NCBI RefSeq assembly: GCF_030246865.1
Contig: NZ_CP126738.1
Span: 1,240,001-1,304,000, forward strand
Source of the DNA: Microbacterium sp. zg-B96
Lineage (GTDB): Bacteria > Actinomycetota > Actinomycetes > Actinomycetales > Microbacteriaceae
Reading direction: 5' to 3'
DNA: 64,000 bases
Part shown: one piece after another, positions 36,408 through 44,458 of the stretch
Numbering within the stretch: position 1 is the stretch's first letter
How the letters are laid out: every line of letters starts with the position of its first letter
Made by a program: the position numbers and the translations under genes
Notes under the pieces: generated by a model
Seen by the model: the letters and a program-made list of their open reading frames with translations, nothing else
The model's database searches: none
What the model was told of the DNA's origin: nothing

Positions 36408-37463
36408 GTGCGCCGGCCCAGCCCGCTGCCGCCGCCGACGGAGCCGCGCCCCGATGAGGAGCCGGATGCCGCAGTCCAGGCGCAGCCGGTGGAGCCGCCG
36501 CGGTCGGTCGACCCGCCGCGACGGCGTGAGAGCCAGCACGAACCGGCGCCGGACGAGGCCGAGACCGTGCCCCTCGCGCCGGTCATCCCTTTTCACTTCC
36601 GTGACGACCACGCGGCATCCGACTCACCGGCCTCGGCCGCCCCGACCCGTCCCGGCCTGCCGCCCGCGGCCCCTGACCACACCGCAGAGCCGGTCGCAGA
36701 GGTCGGTCTGGGCGATGTGCTGCGCGCCGCCCGCGCCCGCCGCCGGACGCTGCGCGCGGAGGTGCGCCGGTTCACCTCCCGCCAGCGCCGCCGCCGGATG
36801 GTCTGGCTCGGCAGTATCGGCGCGGTGGCGTTGCTCGTGCTCGGAACGCTCGGTGCCGCGTACAGTCCGCTGTTCGCGGTGCAGTCGATCACCGTGGAGG
36901 GCACCAGTCGGCTGGATGCCACCGCCGTGGCAGAGGCCCTGTCGGATCAGCTGGGCACCCCCATGCCGCTGGTCGACTCGAGCGAGGTGAAGGCTGCGCT
37001 GGTGGGATTCCCGCTCGTGGAGTCGTACTCGCTGGAAGCGCGCCCGCCGCACGAGCTGATCGTGCGGATCGTCGAGCGCACTCCGATCGGCGTGCTGTCC
37101 TCGCCCGCCGGATTCACACTGGTGGATGCCGCAGGCGTCGGGCTGTCGACCACGAGCACGCCGCCCGCAGGCGAGCCGCTGATCGAGGTGACCGGCGGCG
37201 TGCAGTCCGACGCGTTCGAGGCGGTCGGCCATGTGGTGCGGTCGCTGCCGGCGGGGATCCGCGCGCAGCTGACAGAGGTCGCGGCCACGACCCCCAACGA
37301 CGTCACCCTGACCCTCGGTGGCACCGGCACCGAGATCGTCTGGGGTGGTGCGGACGATTCCGCGATGAAGGCGCTCGCGCTGGAGAGCATCATGAGGACC
37401 CGCCCGCCCGAGACCGTCAGCGCTTACGACGTGTCCTCCCCGAACGCGATCGTGGTCCGCTGA
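36408..37463 (+). CDS. ftsQ: Cell division protein FtsQ
   Basis: 351 residues from GTG at 36408. A Pro- and acid-rich cytoplasmic region of about 140 residues precedes one membrane helix (WLGSIGAVALLVLGTLGAAY) and a POTRA domain beginning LFAVQSITVEGTSRLDATAV; the FtsQ beta domain follows. The cytoplasmic part is long for the family. It links early and late divisome proteins. Confidence 0.9.
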   Translation: MRRPSPLPPPTEPRPDEEPDAAVQAQPVEPPRSVDPPRRRESQHEPAPDEAETVPLAPVIPFHFRDDHAASDSPASAAPTRPGLPPAAPDHTAEPVAEVGLGDVLRAARARRRTLRAEVRRFTSRQRRRRMVWLGSIGAVALLVLGTLGAAYSPLFAVQSITVEGTSRLDATAVAEALSDQLGTPMPLVDSSEVKAALVGFPLVESYSLEARPPHELIVRIVERTPIGVLSSPAGFTLVDAAGVGLSTTSTPPAGEPLIEVTGGVQSDAFEAVGHVVRSLPAGIRAQLTEVAATTPNDVTLTLGGTGTEIVWGGADDSAMKALALESIMRTRPPETVSAYDVSSPNAIVVR

Positions 37464-37579
37464 CCCGATGCATCGCGGGTTGGCGATCGCATCTCGCGAC
37501 ACGCCCGTAACGCTGCACGTCGCGGCGGCCCCTCCGCATACCTTCGGACACAGCGGGAATTGCATACCCAGCAATTCTT

Positions 37580-37607
37580 TAAACCTCTACATGAGGTTGA
37601 AGGTTTA
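37580..37607 (+). promoter_or_regulatory. ftsZ leader with two competing inverted repeats
   Basis: AACCTC (37582-37587) pairs with GAGGTT (37593-37598); TAAACC (37580-37585) can instead pair with GGTTTA (37602-37607). The two use the same bases, so they exclude each other in RNA. As DNA, ACCTC-TACAT-GAGGT looks like a MerR-type dyad. GGAGG at 37624-37628 is the ftsZ ribosome site. Confidence 0.55.
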
Positions 37608-37635
37608 GGGTTCGGGACGATACGGAGGCCGGCGC

Positions 37636-38799
37636 ATGAGCCAGAACCAGAACTACCTCGCGGTGATCAAGGTCGTGGGTGTGGGAGGCGGCGGCGTGAA
37701 CGCCGTCAACCGCATGATCGATCTTGGCCTGCGCGGTGTGGAGTTCATCGCGGTGAACACGGATGCACAGGCGCTGCTGATGAGCGACGCCGATGTCAAG
37801 CTGGATGTCGGTCGCGAGCTGACACGCGGGCTCGGCGCAGGCGCCGACCCCGAGGTCGGCCGTCGTGCCGCTGAGGATCACGCCGAGGAGATCGAAGAGG
37901 CTCTCACCGGCGCCGACATGGTCTTCGTCACGGCGGGTGAAGGCGGTGGCACGGGCACCGGTGGTGCCCCCGTCGTCGCACGCATCGCGAAGTCGATCGG
38001 TGCACTCACGATCGGTGTCGTCACCAAGCCGTTCTCCTTCGAGGGCCGCCGTCGGCAGAGCCAGGCCGAGACCGGCGTGTCGAAGCTGAAGGAAGAGGTC
38101 GACACCCTCATCGTGGTGCCCAACGACCGTCTGCTGGAGATCAGCGACCGTGGCATCTCGATGATCGAGGCGTTCGCCACGGCTGACCAGGTGCTCCTGG
38201 CCGGTGTGCAGGGCATCACCGACCTCATCACCACGCCGGGTCTGATCAACCTCGACTTCGCCGACGTCAAGTCGGTCATGCAGGGCGCGGGCTCCGCGCT
38301 CATGGGCATCGGTTCGGCACGCGGTGCCGACCGTGCCATCAAGGCGGCCGAACTGGCAGTCGAGTCGCCCCTGCTGGAGGCGTCCATCGAGGGTGCGCAC
38401 GGTGTGCTGCTGTCGATCCAGGGCGGGTCCAACCTCGGTATCTTCGAGATCAACGACGCCGCACAGCTGGTCAAGGAAGCGGCCCACCCCGAAGCGAACA
38501 TCATCTTCGGTACGGTCATCGACGACACCCTCGGCGACGAGGTGCGCGTCACGGTGATCGCGGCAGGCTTCGACGGGGGCGAGCCCGCGCTGCGGCTGGA
38601 CCCGGTGAGCACGCTGCGCTCCACGTCCGCGCCGGTGCTCCCGGCCATCCCCGCCGCCGACGCCGCCCGCGAGGTTCCGGCACCCGCCGAGCCCGCCCGC
38701 GAGCGCGAATCGGTCTCGGTCACCGCTGCCGCCTCGACCGACTCGTACGAGTCGGCCTTCGGCGACGACGACCTGGACATCCCCGACTTCCTGAAGTAA
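37636..38799 (+). CDS. ftsZ: Cell division protein FtsZ
   Basis: 387 residues, tubulin-like GTPase. GTP-binding GGGTGTG at 103-109, the T7 loop [11 protein letters not shown] near 207-217 for GTP hydrolysis by the next subunit, a disordered linker, and the C-terminal peptide DLDIPDFLK that binds SepF and FtsW-type partners in actinobacteria. It forms the Z ring. It has its own 172-bp upstream region, so it is probably expressed from its own promoter too. Confidence 0.97.
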   Translation: MSQNQNYLAVIKVVGVGGGGVNAVNRMIDLGLRGVEFIAVNTDAQALLMSDADVKLDVGRELTRGLGAGADPEVGRRAAEDHAEEIEEALTGADMVFVTAGEGGGTGTGGAPVVARIAKSIGALTIGVVTKPFSFEGRRRQSQAETGVSKLKEEVDTLIVVPNDRLLEISDRGISMIEAFATADQVLLAGVQGITDLITTPGLINLDFADVKSVMQGAGSALMGIGSARGADRAIKAAELAVESPLLEASIEGAHGVLLSIQGGSNLGIFEINDAAQLVKEAAHPEANIIFGTVIDDTLGDEVRVTVIAAGFDGGEPALRLDPVSTLRSTSAPVLPAIPAADAAREVPAPAEPARERESVSVTAAASTDSYESAFGDDDLDIPDFLK

Positions 38800-38801
38800 C
38801 G

Positions 38802-39488
38802 GTGGATCTGCAATCGCGGCTCGCCGATATCGACGCGCGCATCACTGATGCCGCGGTGTCGGCGGGCCGCGATCCGGCGGGGATCACGCGCATCGTCGTG
38901 ACGAAGTTCCATCCCGCCCAGCTGGTGCGGGACCTCTACGCCCTGGGCGTGCGGGACGTGGGCGAGAACCGCCAGCAGGAGTTCACCGCCAAGGCAGCGG
39001 AAACGGCTGACCTCGCGCAACTGCGGTGGCACTTCATCGGCCAGGCGCAGACCAACAAGGCGCGGGCGATCCGCGCCGCGGCATCCGCCGTCCACTCGGT
39101 CGACCGGCCCCGGCTGGCCGACGCGCTGGACGCGGCAGCCGAACCGGGCGCGGCGCCGCTGGACGTGCTGCTGCAGGTCAATCTCACCGCTGACCCCGGT
39201 CGCGGCGGGGTGGCACCGGCGGACGTGGCGGCCCTGGCCGAGCACGTCATCGCGAGGTGTCCCACGCTCCGCGTCCGCGGCGTGATGGGGGTCGCCCCGC
39301 TGGACGAACCGGCCGCCGCCGCCTTTGCGCGCTTGGCCGACACCGCGGACCTGGTGCGCGGTGTGGTGGCGGATGCCACCTGGATCTCTGCCGGAATGAC
39401 CGGCGATTTTCCCGAAGCGATTCATGCCGGTGCGACACACCTGCGGATCGGTTCGGCAATCACGGGCCCGAGGCCCGTGCACGGATAG
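38802..39488 (+). CDS. yggS: YggS-type pyridoxal phosphate homeostasis protein
   Basis: 228 residues from GTG two bases after the ftsZ stop. The PLP-binding Lys is in [11 protein letters not shown] near 30; [19 protein letters not shown] and [10 protein letters not shown] follow the YggS pattern, and [19 protein letters not shown] closes the PLP site. It buffers PLP and is usual in gram-positive ftsZ-sepF loci. The laccase-domain gene (Rv2149c type) that lies between ftsZ and this gene in mycobacteria is absent. Confidence 0.9.
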   Translation: MDLQSRLADIDARITDAAVSAGRDPAGITRIVVTKFHPAQLVRDLYALGVRDVGENRQQEFTAKAAETADLAQLRWHFIGQAQTNKARAIRAAASAVHSVDRPRLADALDAAAEPGAAPLDVLLQVNLTADPGRGGVAPADVAALAEHVIARCPTLRVRGVMGVAPLDEPAAAAFARLADTADLVRGVVADATWISAGMTGDFPEAIHAGATHLRIGSAITGPRPVHG

Positions 39489-39522
39489 CCTCGGAACACA
39501 CGAGCGAACCACGGAGGATGCG

Positions 39523-39978
39523 ATGTCGAACCCGCTCAAGAAGACCATGGTGTATTTGGGCCTGGCCGACGAGGAAGAAGCCTACGAGGAGCCTGTCGCG
39601 CAGCCCCCGCGCCGCGAGAAGCAAATCGAGAAGGTGACCGCTCCTGTGACCCCTATTCACCGTCCCGCCGTCGTGCGGCAGCCGGCGCCCAGCGCGATCA
39701 GCGAGATCCTCACGGTGCACCCCAAGCAGTACCGTGACGCGCAGATCATCGCGGAGAACTTCCGTGACGGCATCCCCGTGATCATCAACCTCTCGCAGAT
39801 GAGCGACGCCGACGCGCGCCGCCTCATCGACTTCGCGAGCGGTCTGTCGCTGGGTCTGTTCGGACGTATCGAGCGGGTCACGAGCAAGGTCTTCCTGCTC
39901 TCGCCCGAGAACGTCGCGGTGTCGGGTGACGGTGCTGTGGCCCAGGCCGACCCCGAGGCACCCGCCTTCGCGCAGTAA
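39523..39978 (+). CDS. sepF: Cell division protein SepF
   Basis: 151 residues from ATG at 39523, with CGGAGGA upstream. An amphipathic N-terminus ([19 protein letters not shown]) for membrane binding, a linker, and the SepF fold from about 60 ([21 protein letters not shown], then [17 protein letters not shown]). It anchors FtsZ to the membrane in actinobacteria that lack FtsA. Confidence 0.95.
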   Translation: MSNPLKKTMVYLGLADEEEAYEEPVAQPPRREKQIEKVTAPVTPIHRPAVVRQPAPSAISEILTVHPKQYRDAQIIAENFRDGIPVIINLSQMSDADARRLIDFASGLSLGLFGRIERVTSKVFLLSPENVAVSGDGAVAQADPEAPAFAQ

Positions 39979-39984
39979 TCCGCC

Positions 39985-40284
39985 GTGGACGTGCTTCGCC
40001 TCGTCGCCGCGATCGTCAACACGCTTCTACTCGTCTATGTTCTGCTGCTGCTCGTGCGGCTGATCCTCGAGTACATTCCGATGTTCAACCGGTCGTGGCG
40101 CCCCCGTGGTGCCGGCCTGATTGCGGCGGAGATCGTCTACACGGTCACCGACCCGCCCATCAAGCTGATCCGCCGCTTCATTCCTCCGCTGCGCGTAGGC
40201 GCAGTGGCCATCGACTTCGCATTCCCGCTCACGATGCTCATCTGCTTCGTGTTGCTGTCGATCACCCGTACCATCGCAGGCTGA
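39985..40284 (+). CDS. YggT-family membrane protein
   Basis: 99 residues from GTG six bases after the sepF stop. Two membrane helices with the conserved TDPPIKLIRRFIPPLR segment between them, and a DFAFP segment opening the second. The family is always near sepF and wag31 in actinobacteria; a role in membrane or division organisation is suspected only. Confidence 0.87.
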   Translation: MDVLRLVAAIVNTLLLVYVLLLLVRLILEYIPMFNRSWRPRGAGLIAAEIVYTVTDPPIKLIRRFIPPLRVGAVAIDFAFPLTMLICFVLLSITRTIAG

Positions 40285-40314
40285 CACCGCCTCGCGACCC
40301 GTGGCGGGTCGGAC

Positions 40315-40347
40315 TATGCTGAGAGGATCGGCCCGCACGTGCGGGCC
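40315..40347 (+). promoter_or_regulatory. wag31 promoter and 18-bp palindrome
   Basis: TATGCT (40315-40320) is a likely -10. Just downstream, GGCCCGCACGTGCGGGCC (40330-40347) is a perfect 18-bp palindrome, and GATCGGCCCGC occurs at 40326 and again at 40354. A CGACCCG/CGGGTCG hairpin (40295-40311) overlaps the promoter's -35 side. Confidence 0.5.
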
Positions 40348-40392
40348 GCTCCCGATCGGCCCGCGACGTGAGCTCCGAAAGAGGACCAGACA

Positions 40393-40992
40393 ATGGCTTT
40401 GACCCCCGATGACGTCGTCACCAAGCAGTTCCAGCACGTGCGTTTCAAGGAAGGCTTCGACCCCGATGAGGTCGACGACTTCCTCGACGAGATCGTCGTC
40501 GAATGGCGCAAGACGATCGCTGAGAACGAAGAGCTGAAGACGAAGCTCGCCGCTTACGAGTCGGGCGAGACCCCCGCCGCCGCCGAGGCCCCCGCCGAGG
40601 TCGAGCAGGTCGAGGCAGTAGAGGTCGTCACCGAGGCGCCCGCCGCCGAGCCTGCTGCCGCTCCGGTTGCAGCCAGCGCCGGCATCATCGAGCTCGCGCA
40701 GCGTCTGCACGACGAGCACGTCGCCGAGGGCCAGGCCCAGCGCGACAAGCTCATCGCAGAGGCTCAGTCGCAGGCGGCATCCATCGTCGCCGAGGCCGAA
40801 GCCCGCGGTCGCGAGGAGATCTCGCGCCTGGAGAAGGAGCGCGGCTCGCTGGAGACTCGCATCGCCGAGCTCCGCCAGTTCGAGCGCGACTACCGCACCC
40901 AGCTGCGCGGCTACATCGAGGGCCAGCTGCGGGATCTCGACTCGACCGGCACCTCGTCCGGTTCGACGCCGGTCTCGGCCGTCGGCCACTAG
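40393..40992 (+). CDS. wag31: DivIVA-family polar growth protein Wag31
   Basis: 199 residues. MALTPDDVVTKQFQHVRFKEGFDPDEVDDFLDEI is the standard DivIVA N-terminus (positions 1-34), with membrane-binding residues in the first loop. An Ala/Glu/Val-rich linker (about 57-95) is followed by a C-terminal coiled coil. It localises to curved membranes and directs polar growth. The leader is about 70 bases long with a large palindrome. lspA starts ten bases after the stop. Confidence 0.95.
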   Translation: MALTPDDVVTKQFQHVRFKEGFDPDEVDDFLDEIVVEWRKTIAENEELKTKLAAYESGETPAAAEAPAEVEQVEAVEVVTEAPAAEPAAAPVAASAGIIELAQRLHDEHVAEGQAQRDKLIAEAQSQAASIVAEAEARGREEISRLEKERGSLETRIAELRQFERDYRTQLRGYIEGQLRDLDSTGTSSGSTPVSAVGH

Positions 40993-41001
40993 GCCGGGTC
41001 A

Positions 41002-41598
41002 TTGACGGGCCGGACCCCCCTTCGTACGGCGGCGGCCGGCACCATCACCGCGATTCTCGCGGTGGCGGTGCTGGCCGCTGACCAGTTCACCAAGTACCTC
41101 GCCCTCGAGAACCTCCCCTACCAGGAGACGGTTCCGGTCTTCGGCGAGGCGCTGCAGCTGTACCTGACCCGCAATCCCGGGGCGGCGTTCTCGCTCGGCG
41201 AGGGCGTCACGTGGATCTTCACGATCGTGCTGGCCGCCGCGGCGGTCACGATCGTCGTCCTCACCGTGCGCGTCGTGCGGTCCCGCTGGTGGGCAGTCGT
41301 GCTGGGGCTGCTGCTCGGCGGCATCCTCGGCAACCTCACCGACCGGCTGTTCCGGGAACCCGGATTCCTGGTCGGCCACGTGGTCGACTTCATCCACACA
41401 CCGTGGATGTGGCTCGGGCTGCCGTCGGCGATCTACAACGTCGCCGATATCTTCATCGTGACGATGATGCTGTCCGTCGCCGTGCTCGTGCTCATCGGCA
41501 TGCGCTTCGACGGCACCCGCGAGAAGCACACGGCCGAGGCGGACCCGGCATCCGGTGCCGTCGACGCCTCCGCCCCCGACGAGGCCGCGAAGGCCTGA
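41002..41598 (+). CDS. lspA: Prolipoprotein signal peptidase
   Basis: 198 residues from a TTG start at 41002. Four membrane helices; DQFTKYLA near 28, NPGAAFSLG near 59, catalytic Asp in GNLTDRLF near 113 and YNVADIFI near 145. It cuts lipoprotein signal peptides before the lipidated Cys, for example in CtaC of this window. The Ala/Asp-rich tail of about 30 residues is cytoplasmic. rluD follows after two bases. Confidence 0.92.
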   Translation: MTGRTPLRTAAAGTITAILAVAVLAADQFTKYLALENLPYQETVPVFGEALQLYLTRNPGAAFSLGEGVTWIFTIVLAAAAVTIVVLTVRVVRSRWWAVVLGLLLGGILGNLTDRLFREPGFLVGHVVDFIHTPWMWLGLPSAIYNVADIFIVTMMLSVAVLVLIGMRFDGTREKHTAEADPASGAVDASAPDEAAKA

Positions 41599-41600
41599 TC

Positions 41601-42521
41601 GTGGACAATCGCAGCCTTCCCGTCCCCGACGGGCTCGATGGAGTGCGGGTGGATGCCGCCCTCGCGAAGCTCCTCGGCTTCTCTCGCACGTTCGCGGCGG
41701 AAGTCGCCGAAGCCGGCGGCGTCGTGCTCGACGGGCGCACGCTCGGCAAATCAGACAAACTCCGTGCCGGGGGCTGGGTCGAGGTCTCCTGGGCCGAGAA
41801 GGAGCCGCCGCGCATCGTGCCGGTGGCAGTCCCGGACCTGGGCATCGTCTACGACGACGACGACATCGTCGTGGTCGACAAGCCCGTCGGCGTCGCCGCC
41901 CACCCCTCGGTGGGGTGGGAGGGGCCGACGGTGCTGGGCGCGCTGGCAGCGGCGGGGTTCCGCGTCGCCACGACCGGCGCGGCCGAGCGGCAGGGCGTCG
42001 TGCACCGCCTCGACGTCGGCACCAGCGGCCTCATGGTCGTCGCCAAGACCGAAAGCGCGTACACCGCGCTGAAGCGTGCTTTCAAGCAGCGCGAGGTGGA
42101 GAAGATCTACCACGCCGTCGTGCAGGGCCACCCCGACCCGCTGTCAGGCACCATCGATGCGCCGATCGGTCGGCATCCTTCACATTCGTGGAAGTTCGCC
42201 GTCATCTCCGACGGCAAGGACTCCGTCACCCACTACGAGACGATCGAAGCTTTCCCCGGTGCGTCGCTGCTGGAGATCCACCTGGAGACCGGACGGACGC
42301 ACCAGATCCGCGTGCACATGGCCGCCCACCGGCATCCCTGCGTCGGAGATCCGCTGTACGGCGCGGACCCCACGCTGTCCGCACGCCTGGGACTCACGCG
42401 GCAGTGGCTGCACGCGCGTGAGCTGTCGTTCACGCACCCCGCCACGACCGATTGGGTCACCTTCACCTCGCCGTATCCGGCGGACCTGCAGCACGCGCTC
42501 GACGTGCTGCGCGGCGACTGA
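41601..42521 (+). CDS. rluD: 23S rRNA pseudouridine synthase, RluD type
   Basis: 306 residues from GTG at 41601. An S4-like N-terminal RNA-binding domain ([21 protein letters not shown]) and the RluA-family catalytic motif [15 protein letters not shown] at about 133-147, with Asp as catalytic base, then GRTHQIRVH. It converts specific uridines of 23S rRNA to pseudouridine. Cotranscribed with lspA. Confidence 0.92.
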   Translation: MDNRSLPVPDGLDGVRVDAALAKLLGFSRTFAAEVAEAGGVVLDGRTLGKSDKLRAGGWVEVSWAEKEPPRIVPVAVPDLGIVYDDDDIVVVDKPVGVAAHPSVGWEGPTVLGALAAAGFRVATTGAAERQGVVHRLDVGTSGLMVVAKTESAYTALKRAFKQREVEKIYHAVVQGHPDPLSGTIDAPIGRHPSHSWKFAVISDGKDSVTHYETIEAFPGASLLEIHLETGRTHQIRVHMAAHRHPCVGDPLYGADPTLSARLGLTRQWLHARELSFTHPATTDWVTFTSPYPADLQHALDVLRGD

Positions 42522-42530
42522 CCCCGGCAT

Positions 42531-42613
42531 CTCCCCGCTACAGGAGAACTCACCGCAACAGGCTGCTTCCCGCTGGATCGTCCTGCGTAGGGGATTCCTC
42601 CTGTCTGCGGGAG
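42531..42613 (+). terminator. Imperfect inverted repeat after rluD
   Basis: CTCCCCGCTACAGGAGAA (42531-42548) faces TTCCTCCTGTCTGCGGGAG (42595-42613) with two or three mismatches and a long loop. Weak terminator candidate. Confidence 0.35.
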
Positions 42614-42629
42614 GGGGCAGGATGCCGTC

Positions 42630-43199
42630 ATGGTCATCGAGGTGCGCCCGGCCACGGTCTTCGCCGACGTCGCGACGATCGTCGGTCCGAAGAATCCGGC
42701 GTCGAACGTCTGCTTCTGCCTGAGCTACCGGGTCCCTTCGCGCGAGAACGTCGCGTTGCGCGGACCGCAGCGCGCCGCGCGGGTACGCGAACTGTGCGCC
42801 GAGAACCCGCCGCCGGGGGTGCTCGCCTACGACGGCGATGAGCCGGTGGGGTGGGCGGCGGTCTACCCGCGCGCCGGGACGTCCTTCGCCCGCAACGGCA
42901 GGATCCCGCACCTCGACGACGTCGACGTGTGGTCGCTGTGGTGCTTCCGGGTACGCCCGGGGCACCGCAAACAGGGCGTCATGCACGCCCTCATCGATGG
43001 CGCCGTGGCCTACGCGCGCGACCGAGGTGCCCCCGCGATCGAGGGGTATCCGCTGGACAACCACGGCGAGAAGATCGACCTGACCATGGCGTACGTCGGC
43101 ACCCGCGCGCTGTTCGAGCGGGCCGGCTTCCGCAAGGCCGCCGACACCGACGCAATCGCGGGCGGCTTCCCGCGCGTACTGATGCGGCTCGATCTCTAG
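42630..43199 (+). CDS. GNAT-family N-acetyltransferase
   Basis: 189 residues. The acetyl-CoA-binding region FRVRPGHRKQGVMHALIDGAV (about 107-127) has the R/QxxGxxxA-type pattern, and VGWAAVYPRAG and a C-terminal FERAGFRKA fit the GNAT fold. Substrate unknown. GAGGGGGC lies 12 bases before the ATG, a rather long spacing. It stands alone between rluD and a membrane protein. Confidence 0.8.
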   Translation: MVIEVRPATVFADVATIVGPKNPASNVCFCLSYRVPSRENVALRGPQRAARVRELCAENPPPGVLAYDGDEPVGWAAVYPRAGTSFARNGRIPHLDDVDVWSLWCFRVRPGHRKQGVMHALIDGAVAYARDRGAPAIEGYPLDNHGEKIDLTMAYVGTRALFERAGFRKAADTDAIAGGFPRVLMRLDL

Positions 43200-43237
43200 C
43201 GGCACACCGGCTGCGCGTCCCGGCCCGTCGCATCCCG

Positions 43238-43243
43238 TAGCGT
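43238..43243 (+). promoter_or_regulatory. -10 box before the 43251 gene
   Basis: TAGCGT, seven bases before the ATG at 43251; leaderless geometry. Confidence 0.45.
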
Positions 43244-43250
43244 CAGATCC

Positions 43251-43919
43251 ATGACCGCCGATCGCGACGTCGTCCTGCACCGCTGGCTGCACACCGACCG
43301 CGGCGCCATGCGCACCGCCGCCATCACGGTGTCGTTCACGGTGGCCCTGGTGGCCTTCGCCGCCACCCTGCCGCTGTGGGTCCGCGACGAGCCGATCGTC
43401 ATGGGCGGCGCGGTGTACTACAACGGCACCGGGTCGAGTTTCCGCTGGGAGTTCGCGGCGGCGGATGCGTGGTGGATCGCCGGCCTCGTCCTCGCCGTGC
43501 CGGTGCTGTTCACTGTGATCGGCGCGCTCCGCGCGCGGCGGCGCCTGGTGCGCGCGGAGCGCGACATCCCGTGGACCGCGGACCTCTCGACCATCGGCGG
43601 GGCGCTGACCGAGGCGCAGCGCCGCGCGCAGGTGCGCAGTCGCCAGGCGGACCTCGCGGCGCGGCAGCAGCGGTTCATCGAGCAGAACCGGTCGCGCATT
43701 TCGCTGTGGAGCCTGTTCGGGGGCCCGCTGGCCTACTTCGTGGGCGGCTGGTTCCTCATCGGGCTCACCCTCGACGTCACCGGTGCGACGGCCACACCGC
43801 TGGGCGCATGGCTCTCGCCGCGCTCCTGGTTCCTGCTGCTGCTGCTCATGATCCCGTGGTCCGCAGTCCTGACGCTCTCGGACCGCCGCCGCGCGCGGGC
43901 GGAGCGCAGCGCCGCCTAG
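43251..43919 (+). CDS. Hypothetical membrane protein, four helices
   Basis: 222 residues. Membrane segments lie near 20-42, 75-95, about 155-178 and 188-208, with a charged, helical Arg/Gln-rich cytoplasmic stretch (about 100-145) between the second and third. No family recognised. Its stop codon TAG and the stop codon of the Nudix gene on the other strand share the same CTAG bases at 43916-43919. Confidence 0.7.
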   Translation: MTADRDVVLHRWLHTDRGAMRTAAITVSFTVALVAFAATLPLWVRDEPIVMGGAVYYNGTGSSFRWEFAAADAWWIAGLVLAVPVLFTVIGALRARRRLVRAERDIPWTADLSTIGGALTEAQRRAQVRSRQADLAARQQRFIEQNRSRISLWSLFGGPLAYFVGGWFLIGLTLDVTGATATPLGAWLSPRSWFLLLLLMIPWSAVLTLSDRRRARAERSAA

Positions 43920-44389
43920 CGACCGCCGCGGAAGGTCGCCGGGTCGTCCTCGGCCATCGCGAGAGCGATCTTGCGCACGTGCTGCGGCGTGACGTCGGTC
44001 AACTCGCCGAGGCCGTAGAAACCGACCTCGGTCAGTTCGCCGTCCGCGGGGTGCGGCTCGCCCGACACCCATTCACAGCGGAACACCAGGTCGAGGTAAT
44101 CGGCCTGATCGCCATTGGCGTACGTGATCCGCGGCACCTGCTCCACGAGCGCCAGGCGGGTGGCCTTGACCACGACGCCCGCCTCCTCGAGACACTCCCG
44201 CACGGCGGCGTCGGCCGGCTCTTCGCCGGGGTCGACGATGCCTGACACCGACTGCCACGAGCCGTTGTCGGCCCGCTTTCCCAGAAGCACCTTCTCGTCC
44301 TTGAAGACGATCGCGGTGACCCCGATGAGGGGGAGGGGATCGTGTCCGATGCGCTCGCGCAACGACAGGACGAACTCGGGGGTGGGCAT
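43916..44389 (-). CDS. Nudix hydrolase
   Basis: 157 residues from ATG at 44389. The Nudix box GX5EX7REUXEEXGU is complete: GIVDPGEEPADAAVRECLEEAGV, at about 50-72, with VLLGKRADNGSW before it. The family hydrolyses nucleoside diphosphates linked to other groups with Mg2+; the substrate is not evident. Convergent and stop-overlapping with the membrane protein gene; divergent from dnaE. Confidence 0.87.
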   Translation of the reverse strand: MPTPEFVLSLRERIGHDPLPLIGVTAIVFKDEKVLLGKRADNGSWQSVSGIVDPGEEPADAAVRECLEEAGVVVKATRLALVEQVPRITYANGDQADYLDLVFRCEWVSGEPHPADGELTEVGFYGLGELTDVTPQHVRKIALAMAEDDPATFRGGR

Positions 44390-44445
44390 GGCCTCCAGCC
44401 TAGGCGGCGCGCCCGCGACCAGGCCGACGATGTCGGGAGCCCTCG

Positions 44446-44451
44446 TAGACT
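44446..44451 (+). promoter_or_regulatory. -10 box for dnaE
   Basis: TAGACT, seven bases before the dnaE GTG at 44459; leaderless geometry. Confidence 0.5.
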
Positions 44452-44458
44452 GGAGCCC

